Origin: Gemmobacter lanyuensis
GTDB lineage: Bacteria; Pseudomonadota; Alphaproteobacteria; Rhodobacterales; Rhodobacteraceae
Length of the DNA: 64,000 nucleotides
Direction of reading: 5' to 3'
Assembly (NCBI RefSeq): GCF_014652355.1
Contig: NZ_BMYQ01000008.1
Coordinates: 62,001 to 126,000, forward strand
This document shows positions 53,024 to 62,262 of this stretch, piece after piece. Positions within the stretch are counted from its first letter, which is position 1, and each line of letters begins with the position of its first letter. The translations under genes were made by a program, and so were the position numbers. The notes beneath the pieces are model-generated. The model was given only the letters and a program-made list of their open reading frames with translations. It was not told the origin of the DNA and made no database searches.

Positions 53024-54445
53024 TCAAGCCGCCCTTGCGCGCAGGGCTTCGCCCTGGCGGGCCAGCCACAACCGGGCCGCACGGGATTGCCCCTCGGCCG
53101 TATGGCCCGAAAACCCGAGGATGAGGCCCGGCCGCTGCCGCGCGCGTTCGAGGTAAAGGGGGGACAGCGGCCTTGCGCCAAAGCCCGTGGCACGCGCCGC
53201 CGCGGCCAGCGCCAGATCATCCTGCCCCGCGGCCAGATCCAGCAGCAGGTGCAGCCCCTGATCGGGCGGGGTGACGGCAAGCCCTGCCGCGCGCAGATCG
53301 GCGACCAGCCGGTCGCGCGCGGCGCGCACCCGGCGGCGGGCGCGGCGCAGATGGGCCGCGAAATGCCCCTGCGCGAGAAGCTCGGCCAGGGCAGATTCGC
53401 CCAAGGCCGGCGGGGCGCGGTCGGTACGGCGGCGCAGGTCGATCACCGGCCCCAGCAGCGCCTCCGGCAGCACCAGATACCCCACGCGCAGCCCCGGCAT
53501 CAGCGCCTTGGAAAAGGTGCCGACATAGATCACCCGCCCCGCCGCATCGATCCCTTGCAAAGCCGCAAGGGGCGCGCCGGTAAAGCGGAATTCACTGTCG
53601 TAATCATCCTCGATGATCCAGCCGCCGATCTGATCGGCCCAGGCCAGCAGCTCCAGCCGCCGGGGCATGGTCATCGCCACCCCCAGCGGAAACTGGTGCG
53701 AGGGCGTGACATAGGCCGCCCGCGCGCCCGGTGCCCGCGCGATCCCCGCGCGCACATCCAGCCCCTCGGCATCCACTGGAACAGGGATCAGGCGCTGTGC
53801 CACCAGCGCAGCCTTGCCCGAGGGATAGCCCGGGTCCTCCATCCAGACCTCATCGCCCGGCGCAAGAACCGCGCGCGCCACCAGATCCAGCGCCCCCTGC
53901 GTGCCCGAGGTCAGCACCACCTGATCGGGATGCAGCCGAAGGCCCCGCGCGACCTGAAGATATTGCGCCACCTCGGCCCGCAATGCGCGGTCGCCCTGCG
54001 GATCGGCGTAGTGATACAGCGTGGCGATGGGGCGGCTCAGATGCCGGTTCAGGATGACCCGGAACTGTCGCAATGTCAGCGGATCGGGAAAGCCCAGCCC
54101 CAGATCGCCGGGCAGGTCCATCGGCACAAAGGCGCGTGGGGCCGAAACGGCCACCACCGCCGCCCGCGGCACCTGCGGCGCCACGAAAGTGCCCGCCCCC
54201 ACCTGCGCCACGGCAAAACCATCGGCCACCAACATCTCGAACCCCGCGACCACCGCACCGCGCGCAAGGCCCCATTGCTGCGCCAAGGCGCGGCTCGGCG
54301 GCAGTTTCGCGCCAGGGGGCAACCGCCCATCCTCGATCAGCCCGCGCAGCGCGGCATAGACCGCCCGTGCCCGCGTGCCAGCCGTGGGCAGCACCGGGAT
54401 CAGCGCCGACCAGTCCGGCAAATTGGTCTGATTTATCTTTGCCAT
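53024..54445 (-). CDS. MocR/PdxR-type transcriptional regulator (GntR HTH plus aminotransferase domain)
   Basis: A 473-residue MocR protein: a GntR winged helix (about 20-85, LPPGAKLPPSRALAQQWGLARGAVVAGFEML) fused to a fold-type I aminotransferase domain with PLP-binding features (DDYDSEF, GTFSKALMPGLRVGYLV with the Lys). MocR regulators sense PLP or amino-acid adducts. It is divergent from a gene for a PNPOx-fold protein, so vitamin B6 or an FMN-dependent activity is its likely subject. AAGAGG precedes the ATG at 54445; an ATG seven codons earlier is less well placed. Confidence 0.9.
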   Translation of the reverse strand: MAKINQTNLPDWSALIPVLPTAGTRARAVYAALRGLIEDGRLPPGAKLPPSRALAQQWGLARGAVVAGFEMLVADGFAVAQVGAGTFVAPQVPRAAVVAVSAPRAFVPMDLPGDLGLGFPDPLTLRQFRVILNRHLSRPIATLYHYADPQGDRALRAEVAQYLQVARGLRLHPDQVVLTSGTQGALDLVARAVLAPGDEVWMEDPGYPSGKAALVAQRLIPVPVDAEGLDVRAGIARAPGARAAYVTPSHQFPLGVAMTMPRRLELLAWADQIGGWIIEDDYDSEFRFTGAPLAALQGIDAAGRVIYVGTFSKALMPGLRVGYLVLPEALLGPVIDLRRRTDRAPPALGESALAELLAQGHFAAHLRRARRRVRAARDRLVADLRAAGLAVTPPDQGLHLLLDLAAGQDDLALAAAARATGFGARPLSPLYLERARQRPGLILGFSGHTAEGQSRAARLWLARQGEALRARAA

Positions 54446-54469
54446 ATTGGACCTCTTACAAACCAATTT
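54421..54469. promoter_or_regulatory. Candidate MocR operator with three ATTGG boxes
   Basis: AATTGGTCT (54421), ATTGGACCT (54446) and, inverted, AATTGGTTT (CCAAT at 54463-54467) lie over the MocR start and the 60-base divergent region. The direct boxes are 24 bases apart and the last two form an inverted pair. MocR proteins commonly use direct plus inverted repeats; binding is inferred. Confidence 0.45.
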
Positions 54470-54505
54470 TGCGGCCTATCAAGGCCAAAGACAAGTGAGG
54501 TGACC

Positions 54506-55210
54506 ATGAGCGACTATCCCGTCAGCCCCCGCAACCGCATCAAACGCGTTGGCAAACGCGGCAGCTATGACCGTGCGACCGTGCATGCCATTCTGGACAG
54601 CGCGCTAATGTGCCACGTCGCCTATGTGCTGGACGGCCAACCCTATTGCACCCCGACAATCCACTGGCGTGAGGGCGAGACGCTTTATTGGCACGGATCT
54701 TCGGCCAGCCGCATGTTGCGCGCGCAGGAACAGGGCGCGCGGGTCTGCCTGACGGTCAGCCATCTGGATGGGCTGGTGCTGGCGCGGTCCGGGTTCAACC
54801 ATTCGGTCAACTACCGCTCGGCCATGGTGTTCGGCACAGCGCATCTGGTGGAGGACCCCGCCGAACAGGAACGCGCGCTGCTGGCCATCACCCAACGCTT
54901 CTACCCCGGCCGGAACGAAGAGCTGCGTCCGATGACGACGCAAGAGATCAAGGCCACCACCGTCATCGCGATGGGTATTGAAGAGGCCGCCGCGAAAATC
55001 CGCGCCGCCAATGTCGGCGATGATGAAGAGGACGGCCATCTGCCGGTCTGGGCCGGGGTGATTCCCGTCTCGACCGTGATCGGGACGCCGCAGCCTTCAC
55101 CGGTGCTGCCGAAACATACGCCCTTGCCCGCGCATCTGGCTGCCTATGAACCCGGCCGCAGGCTGGACGCCGCCCTGCAAGAGACGCAGGCCATTTACGA
55201 AAAGGGCTGA
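54506..55210 (+). CDS. PNPOx-fold FMN-binding protein
   Basis: A 234-residue split-barrel flavoprotein of the pyridoxamine 5'-phosphate oxidase-related family: NRIKRVGKRGSYDRATVHAIL, CHVAYVLDGQPYCTPTIHW, LYWHGSSASRMLRA and SVNYRSAMVFGTA. Related proteins are often under a divergent MocR/GntR gene, as here. It lacks the substrate-binding C-terminus of true PdxH, which is encoded at 11681-12298, so a reductase or oxidase on another substrate is likely. TGAGG precedes the ATG. Confidence 0.85.
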   Translation: MSDYPVSPRNRIKRVGKRGSYDRATVHAILDSALMCHVAYVLDGQPYCTPTIHWREGETLYWHGSSASRMLRAQEQGARVCLTVSHLDGLVLARSGFNHSVNYRSAMVFGTAHLVEDPAEQERALLAITQRFYPGRNEELRPMTTQEIKATTVIAMGIEEAAAKIRAANVGDDEEDGHLPVWAGVIPVSTVIGTPQPSPVLPKHTPLPAHLAAYEPGRRLDAALQETQAIYEKG

Positions 55211-55358
55211 TCGCCCCGCGCGGGGCGCCGCGACGCCCGGCTTTTCCGGCCCCGGCCCGGAAGGCAGCCGCCTTTGGGGTGCAAGACCGCGCATCGGGCT
55301 TGCGCCCCCGCCCCCTTCCGCCTAGATAGGCGCGTCAGCAGCGAATAACGGCGGCCCC

Positions 55359-55790
55359 ATGGAAAACGTCATCCTTACCATCCACCTGATCCTTGCGCTT
55401 CTGCTCATCGGGGTCGTGCTGCTGCAGCGCTCCGAAGGCGGTGGGCTTGGCATGGGTGGCGGTGGCGGCTCGGGCGTCGTCTCGGCCCGCGGCGCGGCCA
55501 ATGCGTTGACCAAGCTGACCTGGATCTTCGCGGTCGGTTTCATCATCACCTCGATCACGCTGACGATCATCGCCGCGCGCGAAGCCGACAGCGGCTCGGT
55601 GATCAACCAGATCGGTGGCACCCCGGCGCCGGCCAAGCCGGAAACCCCGGCGGCACCGCTGGGCGGTGACCTGCTGCCCCCGGCGCAGACCGATGCCCCG
55701 CTTGCCCCGCCGCGCCCCGATGCCGCGACCGAAGGCAATGCGGCCCCGGCAGCGCCCGCTGCCCCGGCGGCCCCGGCCCAGAACAACTGA
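55359..55790 (+). CDS. secG: Preprotein translocase subunit SecG
   Basis: A 143-residue SecG with two transmembrane helices (about 3-22 and 52-72) and the loop QRSEGGGLGMGGGGGSG between them. The C-terminal 65 residues are a Pro/Ala tail, longer than in E. coli but usual in this group. It aids SecYEG protein export. pyrG follows after 178 bases, 108 of them before a structured leader. Confidence 0.95.
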   Translation: MENVILTIHLILALLLIGVVLLQRSEGGGLGMGGGGGSGVVSARGAANALTKLTWIFAVGFIITSITLTIIAAREADSGSVINQIGGTPAPAKPETPAAPLGGDLLPPAQTDAPLAPPRPDAATEGNAAPAAPAAPAAPAQNN

Positions 55791-55898
55791 TCCCTTCGGC
55801 CTGGGCCGACCTTCCACAAACCCTAGACTGCGCCCTGCTGACGTCGACAGCATTTAGCGGCCGTGTTGCGCTTTGCCGAATTACTGGCTAAGTCTCAA

Positions 55899-55961
55899 CT
55901 CCCGTGATGCTGCGATTCCCGCAGGGCGAATCGCCATATCCGAAACGATTTTTCACGGGAG
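55899..55961 (+). promoter_or_regulatory. Structured leader in front of pyrG
   Basis: Nested inverted repeats: outer arms CTCCCGTGA (55899-55907) and TCACGGGAG (55953-55961), inner arms GCGATTC (55912-55918) and GAATCGC (55928-55934). The outer right arm contains GGGAG, the best ribosome-binding site for the ATG at 55969. The fold would hide the site and suggests control of pyrG translation or mRNA stability. No T-run follows, so it is not a simple terminator. Confidence 0.55.
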
Positions 55962-55968
55962 CCTCCTC

Positions 55969-57612
55969 ATGGCGCGTTATATCTTCATCACCGGCGGTGT
56001 GGTGTCCTCCCTTGGCAAGGGTCTGGCTTCGGCGGCGCTGGGGGCGCTGTTGCAGGCGCGTGGCTATTCGGTCCGCCTGCGCAAGCTTGACCCCTATCTG
56101 AACGTCGACCCCGGCACGATGTCGCCCTTTGAACATGGCGAAGTCTTCGTCACCGATGATGGCGCGGAAACCGACCTTGACCTTGGTCATTACGAACGTT
56201 TCACCGGCGTCTCGGCCCGCAAGACCGACAGCATCTCGTCGGGGCGGATCTATTCCAACGTGCTGGAAAAGGAACGCCGGGGCGATTACCTTGGCAAGAC
56301 CATTCAGGTCATTCCGCATGTGACCAATGAAATCAAGGACTTCCTTCGCGTGGGCGAAACCGAGGTCGATTTCATGCTCTGCGAAATCGGGGGTACTGTC
56401 GGCGATATCGAGGGCCTGCCCTTCTTCGAGGCAATCCGCCAGTTCATCCACGAACGGCCGCGCGGGGAATGCATCCTCATGCACCTCACGCTGCTGCCCT
56501 ATCTGGCGGCCAGCGGCGAGCTGAAGACCAAGCCCACGCAGCATTCGGTCAAGGAACTGCAATCGATCGGCCTTGCGCCCGACGTATTGCTGCTGCGGTC
56601 AGAACATCCGATCCCGGAAAAAGAGCGCGAAAAGATCGCCCTCTTCTGCAATGTCCGCAAGGATGCGGTGATCGCGGCCTATGACCTCAAGACGATCTAT
56701 GAGGCCCCCCTCGCCTATCACCGCGAAGGTCTGGATCAAGCCGTGCTGAATGCCTTTGGCATTGAACCGGCCCCCAAGCCCAATCTGTCGCGCTGGGAAG
56801 ATGTGATGGACCGGCTGATGAATGCCGAGGGCGAAGTGCGTGTCGCCATTGTCGGCAAATACACCCAGCTGGAAGATGCCTACAAATCCATCGCCGAGGC
56901 GCTGACCCATGGCGGCATGGCCAATCGCACCCGCGTGAAGGCCGAATGGATCGATGCCGAGATCTTCGAACGTGAGGATACGGCCCCGCATCTGGAACGT
57001 TTCCATGCGATTCTCGTCCCCGGCGGCTTTGGCGAGCGCGGGACCGAGGGCAAGATCAAGGCGGCGCAATATGCCCGCACCAAGGGTATCCCCTATCTGG
57101 GGATCTGCCTTGGCATGCAGATGGCGGTGATCGAGGCCGCGCGCAATCTGGCCGGTCTGGCGGATGCAGGCTCGGAAGAATTTGACCATGAGGCGGGCGC
57201 CAAGCGCTTTACCCCGGTGGTCTATCACCTCAAGGAATGGGTACAGGGCAACCATGTCGTCGCGCGCAAAGTGGGTGATGACAAGGGCGGCACCATGCGT
57301 CTGGGCGCCTATAACGCCACGCTGAAGGCCGGCTCGCGCGTTGCACAGGTCTATGGCACGACCGAGATCGAAGAGCGCCACCGCCACCGCTATGAGGTGG
57401 ACACCCAGTACAGGGACAAGCTGGAATCCTGTGGCCTGATCTTCTCGGGGATGTCGCCCGATGGTCGCCTGCCGGAAATCGTCGAGGCGAAGGATCACCC
57501 TTGGTATATCGGCGTGCAATTCCACCCCGAGCTGAAATCCAAGCCCTTCCAGCCGCATCCGCTGTTTGCTGATTTCATCCGCGCGGCCAAGGAAAAGAGC
57601 CGCCTGGTCTGA
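55969..57612 (+). CDS. pyrG: CTP synthase
   Basis: The 547-residue enzyme aminates UTP to [31 protein letters not shown] begins the synthetase domain (about 1-265), and the glutaminase domain follows with LGICLGMQ (nucleophile Cys) and VQFHPE (His-x-Glu). The frame is open 32 codons upstream, but family starts and the ribosome-binding site fix the ATG at 55969. The leader has nested hairpins. Confidence 0.97.
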   Translation: MARYIFITGGVVSSLGKGLASAALGALLQARGYSVRLRKLDPYLNVDPGTMSPFEHGEVFVTDDGAETDLDLGHYERFTGVSARKTDSISSGRIYSNVLEKERRGDYLGKTIQVIPHVTNEIKDFLRVGETEVDFMLCEIGGTVGDIEGLPFFEAIRQFIHERPRGECILMHLTLLPYLAASGELKTKPTQHSVKELQSIGLAPDVLLLRSEHPIPEKEREKIALFCNVRKDAVIAAYDLKTIYEAPLAYHREGLDQAVLNAFGIEPAPKPNLSRWEDVMDRLMNAEGEVRVAIVGKYTQLEDAYKSIAEALTHGGMANRTRVKAEWIDAEIFEREDTAPHLERFHAILVPGGFGERGTEGKIKAAQYARTKGIPYLGICLGMQMAVIEAARNLAGLADAGSEEFDHEAGAKRFTPVVYHLKEWVQGNHVVARKVGDDKGGTMRLGAYNATLKAGSRVAQVYGTTEIEERHRHRYEVDTQYRDKLESCGLIFSGMSPDGRLPEIVEAKDHPWYIGVQFHPELKSKPFQPHPLFADFIRAAKEKSRLV

Positions 57613-57632
57613 GGATCAGTTCCAACTTTCAA

Positions 57633-57663
57633 AACGCCCGGGCGCCACGGCAACCCGGGCGTT
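57633..57663 (+). terminator. Probable terminator of pyrG
   Basis: AACGCCCGGG (57633-57642) and CCCGGGCGTT (57654-57663) form a perfect stem; a short T-run (CTTTTC) comes five bases later, so strength is uncertain. Confidence 0.6.
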
Positions 57664-57795
57664 CTGCTTTTCTGACGCGTGACAGAAGATCGCAGCGGGC
57701 GCCAAAGCCGCTGCGCGGACAGGAAGTTTCGTGGTATCGTAAGGTTTTATCGCCGGTCATGCCGACCCGCCTGTCCCAGCCCCGAGGTGCGCCCC

Positions 57796-58218
57796 ATGTT
57801 CATCCGCTCTGTCCGTGAAGTTGTCGCCGGTCGCAGCCTGCCTGCCGTGCAGATCGGCACCACGGTGCGCGCGGCGGCCCATGTCCTCGATCAGTTCAAC
57901 ATCGGCGCGCTGCTGGTGCTTGAGGGCACGCGGCTGGTGGGGGTGATGTCGGAACGTGATGTGATCCGCCGTTGCATCGGCCATGACGAAAACCCCGACA
58001 CGACCTGCGTCGAAGATATCATGACCCCCGACCCCAAGACGGTTGAGGCCGAGGCCGGGCTGAATGATGCGCTGGCCATCATGTCAGAGGGGCATTTCCG
58101 CCATATGCCCGTGATGGATCAGGGCGAGGTGATCGCGCTGCTGTCGATCCGTGACATTCCGACGGAATACCGTCTGATGTATGAACGCTTTCAGGAATAC
58201 CGCGCCTCGCGGGGCTGA
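57796..58218 (+). CDS. CBS-domain-pair protein
   Basis: A 140-residue protein made of two CBS domains (about 8-62 and 74-130), with VGVMSERDVIRR and IALLSIRDIPTEYR at the domain ends. Stand-alone CBS pairs bind adenine nucleotides and regulate partners. No partner is evident nearby. Its ATG is preceded by CGAGG eight bases upstream; the open frame further upstream is not CBS-like. Confidence 0.9.
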   Translation: MFIRSVREVVAGRSLPAVQIGTTVRAAAHVLDQFNIGALLVLEGTRLVGVMSERDVIRRCIGHDENPDTTCVEDIMTPDPKTVEAEAGLNDALAIMSEGHFRHMPVMDQGEVIALLSIRDIPTEYRLMYERFQEYRASRG

Positions 58219-58223
58219 GCGCA

Positions 58224-58250
58224 TGAAAAAGGGCGACCCCGCGGGGCCGC
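58224..58250 (-). terminator. Intrinsic terminator of the TerC gene
   Basis: On the minus strand GGGCGGCCCC and GGGGTCGCCC pair with one G-U and a two-base loop, followed by TTTTT (58224-58228). It lies 26 bases after the TerC stop. Confidence 0.8.
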
Positions 58251-58275
58251 CCTATCGTTTCAGATCAGGGGCCGA

Positions 58276-58938
58276 TCAGGCGCCAAGCGCGCTCAGCAGC
58301 ACCGGCTCGACCTCGTGGAAGCCTTCCCAGATCATCTTCAGCGCAACATAAAGGATGATCACCAAGCCGATATAGGCGATCCAGCGGTGACGGTTCAGCA
58401 GCTTGGCGATGAAGCTTGCGGCAAGACCCATCAGTGCGATCGACAGGATCAGCCCGATCACCAGTACCGAGGTATGTTCCCGCGCCGCCCCGGCGACGGC
58501 CAGCACGTTATCAAGACTCATCGAGACATCGGCGACGACGATCTGCAGCGCCGCCTGGGCAAAAGTCTTGCGCGGCTGGCCGCCCGCGATCTGACCATCC
58601 CGGTTCACGTCCTCGCCCGTCAGCGCCTCTTCGGCGGCAACCTCGGCGTCATGGCCTTCGCGCAGTTCGCGCCACATCTTCCAGCAGACCCAGAGCAGCA
58701 GGATGCCCCCGGCCAGCAAGAGCCCCACGATCTGCAAAAGATGCGTGGTCAGCGCGGCAAAGCCGATCCGCAGCACCGTGGCCGCGATGATCCCCACGAA
58801 GATCGCGCGGGCACGCTGATCCTTGGGCAAGCCCGCGGCGGCCATGCCGATGACGATGGCATTGTCGCCCGCCAGCACAAGATCGATGCCTATGACGGCA
58901 AGCAGGGCGGTCAGGCCCTCGGCAGTGAAGATTTCCAA
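58276..58938 (-). CDS. TerC-family membrane protein (YjbE-like)
   Basis: A 220-residue protein with about seven transmembrane helices. The two acidic signature motifs, DLVLAGDNAIVIGMAA and DVSMSLDNVLAVAG, mark TerC/YjbE proteins, which are linked to metal (manganese or calcium) export. An internal loop carries DVNRDGQI, an EF-hand-like acidic stretch. The 112 bases upstream are too short and unlike a yybP-ykoY manganese riboswitch. Confidence 0.88.
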   Translation of the reverse strand: MEIFTAEGLTALLAVIGIDLVLAGDNAIVIGMAAAGLPKDQRARAIFVGIIAATVLRIGFAALTTHLLQIVGLLLAGGILLLWVCWKMWRELREGHDAEVAAEEALTGEDVNRDGQIAGGQPRKTFAQAALQIVVADVSMSLDNVLAVAGAAREHTSVLVIGLILSIALMGLAASFIAKLLNRHRWIAYIGLVIILYVALKMIWEGFHEVEPVLLSALGA

Positions 58939-59050
58939 GGCATATCCTCCGGGATGTCGCCGCTTCCCTAGTCCTCTGCAGGGTATGACGCAACAGGCGG
59001 AAAGGTCTTATTTCATTGCGTGGCGCGGCGAAGGCGATTACGGCTGGGCC

Positions 59051-59827
59051 ATGCTGTCCTATCAACACATCTATCACGCCGGGAACCTGGCAGACGTGCA
59101 AAAGCACGCCCTGCTGTGTCATGTCCTTGACTACATGACCCAGAAGGACAAGCCGCTGACCTATATCGAAACCCATGCCGGACGGGGGCTTTATGACCTG
59201 TCCAGCCATGAAGCCGAAAAAACCGGCGAGGCCGCAGGCGGGATTTCGGTTCTGGAACGCAAGCTCCGCCCCAGTCACCCCTATCGCAAACGTCTGGCCG
59301 AGGTGCGCGCCCGCCACGGTGCCAGCGCCTATCCGGGCTCGCCCCTGCTGGCCGTATTGTCGCTGCGCCCGACCGACCAGATCCACCTGTCAGAGCTGCA
59401 TCCGCAGGAACACCACGGGCTTTACCTGTCCATGGCGGATTTCCCGGTGCATCTCTATCAGCGCGACGGGCTGCAGCAGGCGCTGGCGCTGACGCCCCCG
59501 ACCCCGCGCCGCGGGGTGATGCTGATCGACCCGTCCTATGAGATCAAGGACGACTATGTCACCATCCCCAAGCTGTTCGCCGCCGTGGGGCGCAAGTGGA
59601 ATGTGGGGGTGCTGATGCTCTGGTATCCGATCCTGACCTCGGGCGCACATCTTGAGATGCTTGCGACGATGGAGGAAAATCACCCTGACCACCTGCGCCA
59701 TGAGGTCCGCTTCCCGCCCGTGCGGGAAGGGCATCGCATGATCGGATCGGGGATGTTCATCGTCAATCCGCCTTGGGGCACGGCCGAGGCGGCAGCCGAA
59801 ATCACCGACCTGTTCAAAAAGCTCTGA
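59051..59827 (+). CDS. rlmJ: 23S rRNA (adenine-2030-N6)-methyltransferase RlmJ
   Basis: A 258-residue methyltransferase. LSYQHIYHAGNLADVQKHALL is the family start, YIETHAGRGLYDL covers the AdoMet site, and the catalytic tetrapeptide is DPSYE (DPPY-type). FIVNPPWG near the end is also conserved. It modifies A2030 of 23S rRNA in E. coli. The ATG at 59051 was chosen to match the family; the open frame extends upstream. A PhzF-like gene follows six bases later. Confidence 0.92.
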   Translation: MLSYQHIYHAGNLADVQKHALLCHVLDYMTQKDKPLTYIETHAGRGLYDLSSHEAEKTGEAAGGISVLERKLRPSHPYRKRLAEVRARHGASAYPGSPLLAVLSLRPTDQIHLSELHPQEHHGLYLSMADFPVHLYQRDGLQQALALTPPTPRRGVMLIDPSYEIKDDYVTIPKLFAAVGRKWNVGVLMLWYPILTSGAHLEMLATMEENHPDHLRHEVRFPPVREGHRMIGSGMFIVNPPWGTAEAAAEITDLFKKL

Positions 59828-59833
59828 TCCGCG

Positions 59834-60739
59834 ATGCTGGCCTTTCACACGCTTGATGTCTTTACCGACACCGCCTTCACCGGCAATCCGCTGGCTGTGG
59901 TGCTGGGGGCCGATGCGCTGACAACGGCGCAGATGCAGATCATCGCGCGGGAATTCAACCTGTCCGAGACGATCTTCGTGCAGGCCCCGGCACAGCCCGG
60001 CCACCGCGCGCGGGTGCGGATTTTCCTGCCAGGGGCCGAGATCCCCTTTGCCGGCCATCCGACGCTGGGCTGCGCGATCCTACTGGCCGAGGAAGACCAC
60101 CCCGCGGGCGATTTCGACACCGTGCTGGTGCTGGAGGAAGAGGCCGGTCTGGTGCCGGTGCGCGTCACCCGCCGGGGCGATGTGACCGAGGCCGAATTCA
60201 CCGCCCCCGTGCTGCCCCATGCCTTTGCAGGATCGGCGCCGCCCGCGCTGGTCGCGAAGGCGCTCGACCTTGCCGAGGATGAGGTGGGGTTTGGCGCCCA
60301 TCGGCCCGCGCTTTGGCAGGGGGGGCCGGCCTTCCTGTTCGTGCCGGTGGCGGATCTGGATTGCCTCGCCCGCGCCCGCCCGATGGAACCGCATTGGTCC
60401 GCTCTGCGCGCGGCGGCGGGGGTGGACAGCGCCTATCTTTACACCCCCGGCACCGACTGCGATTTCCGCGCGCGGCTGTACTGGCCCGGCGCGGGCGTGT
60501 CAGAAGACCCGGCAACCGGATCGGCCAGCGCCATTCTGGCCGCGCAATTGCAGGCCTCGGGCGATCTGACACCGGGCACCCATCGCTTCCATCTACGGCA
60601 GGGCATTGAAATGGGCCGCCCGTCAGACCTGCGCCTGACGATCGAGGTCGGCGCCGATGGCCCGACCGCGATCCGCATCGGCGGGCAGGCCGTGCGGATT
60701 TCGCAGGGCAAGATCCGGGTTCCGACCAAGCCGCTGTGA
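59834..60739 (+). CDS. PhzF-family isomerase
   Basis: A 301-residue protein of the PhzF/diaminopimelate-epimerase-like fold: FHTLDVFTDTAFTGNPLAVV, a catalytic Glu in NLSETIFV, PFAGHPTLGCA and EDPATGSASAILAAQL. Outside phenazine operons these enzymes have no settled substrate. No phenazine gene is nearby. It is closely spaced with rlmJ and followed by a TerB-like gene. Confidence 0.9.
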   Translation: MLAFHTLDVFTDTAFTGNPLAVVLGADALTTAQMQIIAREFNLSETIFVQAPAQPGHRARVRIFLPGAEIPFAGHPTLGCAILLAEEDHPAGDFDTVLVLEEEAGLVPVRVTRRGDVTEAEFTAPVLPHAFAGSAPPALVAKALDLAEDEVGFGAHRPALWQGGPAFLFVPVADLDCLARARPMEPHWSALRAAAGVDSAYLYTPGTDCDFRARLYWPGAGVSEDPATGSASAILAAQLQASGDLTPGTHRFHLRQGIEMGRPSDLRLTIEVGADGPTAIRIGGQAVRISQGKIRVPTKPL

Positions 60740-60775
60740 TTGGACAGCGCCGCGCAGGGCCGCTAATCTGCCGGA

Positions 60776-61216
60776 ATGTTTGAAAACCTTCTGCGTCGTC
60801 TGCTGACACCCGCCCCCGACCGCCTGGATGCCACCGATGCCCCCTTGGCGCTGGCGGCGCTTCTGGTGCGCGTCGCGCGCGCAGACGGGCATTATACCGA
60901 GGCCGAGCGCGCGCGAATCGACCGCGTTCTGGCGCGGCTTTACGCGCTTTCGCCCTTTGCCGCCGCCGATCTGCAGGGCCGCGCCGCCGTGCTTGAGGCC
61001 GAGGCCCCCGATACCGTCCGCTTCACCCGTGCGTTGAAAGAGACCGTGCCGCTGGACGACCGCGCCGGTCTGATCGAGGCGCTGTGGTCGGTCGCGCTGT
61101 CAGATGGCAGCCGGGGCGAGGAAGAGGATCAGGTGATCCGCCTTGTCGCCTCGCTTCTGGGGCTGACGGATCGGGATTCGGCGCTGGCCCGACAGCGCAG
61201 CGCGACGCAGGGCTGA
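60776..61216 (+). CDS. TerB-family (tellurite-resistance-like) protein
   Basis: A 146-residue helical protein with the TerB pattern ALAALLVRVARADGHYTEAERARIDRVL and, later, LIEALWSVALSDGSRGEEEDQVIRLVASLLGL. The two acidic half-sites (ADGHYTEAE, SDGSRGEEE) bind metal in family members. There is no ter operon here, so tellurite resistance is not implied. Confidence 0.85.
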   Translation: MFENLLRRLLTPAPDRLDATDAPLALAALLVRVARADGHYTEAERARIDRVLARLYALSPFAAADLQGRAAVLEAEAPDTVRFTRALKETVPLDDRAGLIEALWSVALSDGSRGEEEDQVIRLVASLLGLTDRDSALARQRSATQG

Positions 61217-61389
61217 CCTCGGCCCAAAGGTTCCCGCGTGAGGCGCAAAAACCCTGCGGCATTCTGCCCGTGCGTTGCGCATTACGTTCAGTCAGATTGA
61301 CCAAACTGGTGGCAAATCGGATTGTTTCGGCACAAATGCCGTTGCAAGGGGCCAGAAATTCCGCCCTACTTGCCCCCAAGGGAGCCTTG

Positions 61390-62214
61390 ATGGCCAACGA
61401 CAAGCGAGAAACCGTGACTGCCGAACGTAATTCCGTCTCTCCGGCGACTGACGCGCCGGTCATTGAAATTCGTGACCTCCACAAGAGCTATGGCCAGCTG
61501 GAGGTCTTGAAGGGTGTTGATCTCAAGGCACCGCGGGGCAATGTGATTTCGCTCATCGGGTCTTCGGGATCGGGCAAATCCACCCTGCTCCGGTGCTGCA
61601 ACCTGCTGGAAGACAGCCAGCAGGGCGAGATCCTGTTCGAAGGTGAGGCCGTCCATTGGCGCGGCACGGGCCTGAACCGCCACCCCGCAGACAAAGCGCA
61701 GGTGCTGCGTATCCGGACAAACCTTTCGATGGTGTTCCAGCAGTTCAACCTTTGGTCACATATGACCATTCTGCAGAACGTGATGGAAGCGCCGCTGACC
61801 GTGATGAAGCGCGACCCTGCCGAAGTGGAAGAAAAGGCGCGGCATTATCTTGCCAAAGTGGGCATTGCCGACAAGGCGGATGCCTGGCCCGCGATGCTTT
61901 CGGGCGGTCAGCAGCAACGCGCCGCGATTGCCCGCGCCCTGTGCATGGAGCCGCGCGCGCTTCTGTTCGATGAACCGACCTCCGCGCTCGACCCCGAGCT
62001 GGAGCAAGAGGTCGTCAAGGTCATCAAGGCCCTTGCAGAAGAAGGCCGGACGATGATCATCGTAACCCATGACATGAAGATGGCGGCGGATGTGTCCGAC
62101 CACGTCGTCTTCCTGCACAAGGGCAAGATCGAGGAGGAAGGCCCGCCCGATCAACTCTTCGGAAACCCGCAGACCGAACGCCTGCGCGGCTTCCTGTCGG
62201 CCACCATGGCCTGA
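61390..62214 (+). CDS. Polar amino acid ABC transporter ATPase (HisP-like)
   Basis: A 274-residue ATPase with a 24-residue extra N-terminus. Walker A GSSGSGKST, Q-loop FQQFNLWSH, signature LSGGQQQR, Walker B LLFDEPTSALD and switch His in IVTHDMKMA are present. The LRCCNLLEDSQQG region is typical of HisP/OccP/ArtP ATPases for basic amino acids or opines. AAGGGAG precedes the ATG. The 173-base upstream region holds a CGGCA-CAAA-TGCCG repeat (61328-61341) but no clear promoter. Operon with the next three genes. Confidence 0.9.
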   Translation: MANDKRETVTAERNSVSPATDAPVIEIRDLHKSYGQLEVLKGVDLKAPRGNVISLIGSSGSGKSTLLRCCNLLEDSQQGEILFEGEAVHWRGTGLNRHPADKAQVLRIRTNLSMVFQQFNLWSHMTILQNVMEAPLTVMKRDPAEVEEKARHYLAKVGIADKADAWPAMLSGGQQQRAAIARALCMEPRALLFDEPTSALDPELEQEVVKVIKALAEEGRTMIIVTHDMKMAADVSDHVVFLHKGKIEEEGPPDQLFGNPQTERLRGFLSATMA

Positions 62215-62262
62215 CCCGAAAGGGGCCGCTGACGCCACCACATCACCAACGGGAGAACAAGA

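Noticed and set aside
58939-59050. Manganese (yybP-ykoY) riboswitch before the TerC gene
   Set aside because: The region is 112 bases long and lacks the conserved loops I would expect.
60776-61216. Tellurite-resistance operon
   Set aside because: Only a stand-alone TerB-like gene and a separate YjbE-type TerC gene are present, with no terA, terD or terZ.
61328-61347. Sigma-54 promoter (GGCAC...TTGC) before the amino acid ABC operon
   Set aside because: The GG and GC doublets are 13 bases apart instead of 10; only a short CGGCA/TGCCG repeat remains.
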